Shown one piece after another: positions 62,664-64,000 of a DNA stretch of 64,000 nt. Where the stretch lies: the NCBI RefSeq assembly GCF_004343305.1, contig NZ_SMAF01000006.1, positions 1-64,000 on the forward strand, in the 5' to 3' direction. Position 1 is the stretch's first letter, and each line of letters begins with the position of its first letter. The notes beneath the pieces are model-generated. The model was given only the letters and a program-made list of their open reading frames with translations, ran no database searches and was not told where the DNA came from. The position numbers and the translations under genes are program-made. This stretch comes from Pseudofulvimonas gallinarii (GTDB lineage Bacteria > Pseudomonadota > Gammaproteobacteria > Xanthomonadales > UBA2363).

Positions 62664-64000
62664 TCAGATCGAGTAGTACATCGCGAACTCCAACGGATGC
62701 GTGGCAGCGCGGAAGCGCGTCACTTCCTGCATCTTCACTTCGATGTAGGCATCGATGAAATCGTCGGTGAAGACGCCGCCGGCCTTCAGGAACTCGCGGT
62801 CGGCGTCCAGGGCTTCCAGCGCCTGGTCCAGCGAATGGCAGACGGTCGGAATGCCCTTTTCCTCTTCCGGCGGCAGGTCATAGAGGTCCTTGTCCATCGG
62901 TGCGCCCGGATCGATCTGGTTGCGGATGCCGTCAAGACCGGCCATCAGCAGCGCGGTGAAGGTCAGGTAGCCGGAGTTGACCGGATCCGGGAAGCGCGTC
63001 TCGATGCGGCGCGCCTTGCTGCTGGAGACCCAGGGAATGCGGCAGGACGCGGAACGGTTGCGCGCCGAATAGGCCAGCATCACCGGCGCCTCGAAGCCCG
63101 GCACCAGGCGCTTGTAGCTGTTGGTGCTTGCGTTGGAGAAGGCATTGATGGCGCGGGCGTGCTTGAAGATGCCGCCGATGTACCAGAACGCCAGCTGCGA
63201 CAGGCCGCCGTAGCCGTCGCCGGCGAACAGGTTCTTGCCATCCTTGCTCAGCGACTGGTGGACATGCATGCCCGAGCCGTTGTCACCGACCAGCGGCTTG
63301 GGCATGAAGGTGGCGGTGCGGCCGTTCTGGTGGGCGACATTGCGGACGACGTACTTCAGCGTCATCAGCTCGTCGGCCTTGGCGGTCAGGGTGTTGAATT
63401 TCGTCCCGATCTCGCACTGGCCGGCGGTGGCCACCTCGTGGTGATGCACTTCCACTTCCTGGCCCATCGCCTCGAGCACCTTGCACATCTGCGCCCGCAG
63501 GTCGTGCAGCGAATCCACCGGCGGCACCGGGAAATAGCCGCTCTTCGGGCCGGGGCGATGGCCGTGGTTGTGTCCGTCCTGGCTGTCGTAGGAGGACCAG
63601 TGCGCCTCGTCGGAACCGATCTCGAAACCGGCGCGGCCGATCTCGTTGCGCCAGCGCACCGAATCGAACACGAAGAACTCGGGCTCCGGCCCGAAGAAGG
63701 CGGTGTCGGCGATGCCGCTGGCCTTCAGGTGCGCCTCGGCCAGGCGTGCGATCGAGCGCGGGCAGCGGCTGTACGGCTGCATCGTCGCCGGTTCGAGGAT
63801 GTCGCAGGTCAGGATCAGCGTCGGGTGCTCGGAGAATGGATCGATGACGGCGGTGCTCGCGTCGGGCATCAGCACCATGTCGGACTCGTTGATGCCCTTC
63901 CAGCCGGTGATCGACGAACCGTCGAACATCTTGCCGTCCTCGAAAAGGCTTTCATCGGCGGCGCGGGCGGGGAAGGTGACGTGATGCTGCTTGCCGATCA
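62664..64000 (-). CDS. glnA: Glutamine synthetase, type I (5' end missing)
   Basis: Dodecameric enzyme that makes glutamine from glutamate and ammonia. About 445 of roughly 470 residues are present; the start lies beyond the window. Visible motifs include [10 protein letters not shown], the active-site E-F-F-V-F-D-S-V-R region, M-H-V-H-Q-S and N-R-S-A-S-C-R-I-P. The adenylylation site is intact in D-L-Y-D-L-P-P-E-E, so activity is probably controlled by GlnE. The C-terminus ends [14 protein letters not shown] or ntr genes are not in the window. Confidence 0.97.
   Translation of the reverse strand, partial: IGKQHHVTFPARAADESLFEDGKMFDGSSITGWKGINESDMVLMPDASTAVIDPFSEHPTLILTCDILEPATMQPYSRCPRSIARLAEAHLKASGIADTAFFGPEPEFFVFDSVRWRNEIGRAGFEIGSDEAHWSSYDSQDGHNHGHRPGPKSGYFPVPPVDSLHDLRAQMCKVLEAMGQEVEVHHHEVATAGQCEIGTKFNTLTAKADELMTLKYVVRNVAHQNGRTATFMPKPLVGDNGSGMHVHQSLSKDGKNLFAGDGYGGLSQLAFWYIGGIFKHARAINAFSNASTNSYKRLVPGFEAPVMLAYSARNRSASCRIPWVSSSKARRIETRFPDPVNSGYLTFTALLMAGLDGIRNQIDPGAPMDKDLYDLPPEEEKGIPTVCHSLDQALEALDADREFLKAGGVFTDDFIDAYIEVKMQEVTRFRAATHPLEFAMYYSI

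Overview
The window is about 64 kb of GC-rich bacterial chromosome. It most likely comes from the gammaproteobacterial order Lysobacterales (Xanthomonadales), in or near the Rhodanobacteraceae. The signs are the pilT-pilU pair beside yggS, a tryptophan-2,3-dioxygenase of Xanthomonas type, a large TonB-dependent receptor beside a TPR sulfotransferase, and several predicted exported proteins ending in a short D-x-[LI]-F-x-D-G-F-E tail. I cannot name the genus. Coding density is high. I see no tRNA, rRNA, insertion sequence, prophage or CRISPR array. The window opens inside one gene (a secreted protein, 3' end only) and closes inside glnA (5' end missing).

Layout. 0-12 kb: housekeeping genes, namely trpS, a branched-chain 2-oxoacid dehydrogenase operon (E1 alpha, E1 beta, E2), kynA, valS, yggS and the pilus-retraction ATPases pilT-pilU. 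12.4-14.4 kb and 21.5-23.8 kb: two parallel modules of ECF sigma factor, small membrane protein (likely anti-sigma) and exported effector (a DUF4097-like beta protein in one, a double-PDZ protein in the other). Between them lie a TPR sulfotransferase, a TonB-dependent receptor, an outer-membrane-like protein, a DUF2007-like protein and a Rieske protein. 24-30 kb: hemP with a Fur-type promoter, an aldo/keto reductase, the mlaFEDCB lipid-transport operon and a separate mlaA. 30-35 kb: an OmpA-like porin, an HNH nuclease, dxs, a globin and an OsmC-like protein.

35.9-40.7 kb: a six-gene operon, pxpB-pxpC-pxpA-DUF969-DUF979-pcp, in which every neighbouring pair overlaps by 4 to 8 bases. It looks like a complete route for releasing, importing and opening 5-oxoproline (pyroglutamate). 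40.7-45 kb: an Xre regulator with a membrane protein and an operator-like repeat, a GGDEF gene remnant, an S1/P1 nuclease, corA and about 1 kb with no recognisable gene. 45-53.5 kb: gapA, a Ser/Thr kinase with TPRs and its ECF-like sigma factor, then a DUF6776-like protein, bactofilin, erpA, nudC and ampE.

53.5-62.6 kb is the most interesting part. A second ECF-like sigma factor and Ser/Thr kinase-TPR pair is surrounded by three related exported FG-GAP beta-propeller proteins and a small exported protein. I find the same bipartite element, GCGTGCGYTY, 15 bases, then GTT, with identical spacing upstream of all three FG-GAP genes, the small exported protein and the sigma factor itself. I read this as an autoregulated ECF regulon controlled by a transmembrane kinase, with secreted seven-bladed propellers as output. 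It is an inference from sequence and is, to my knowledge, not described for this gene set.
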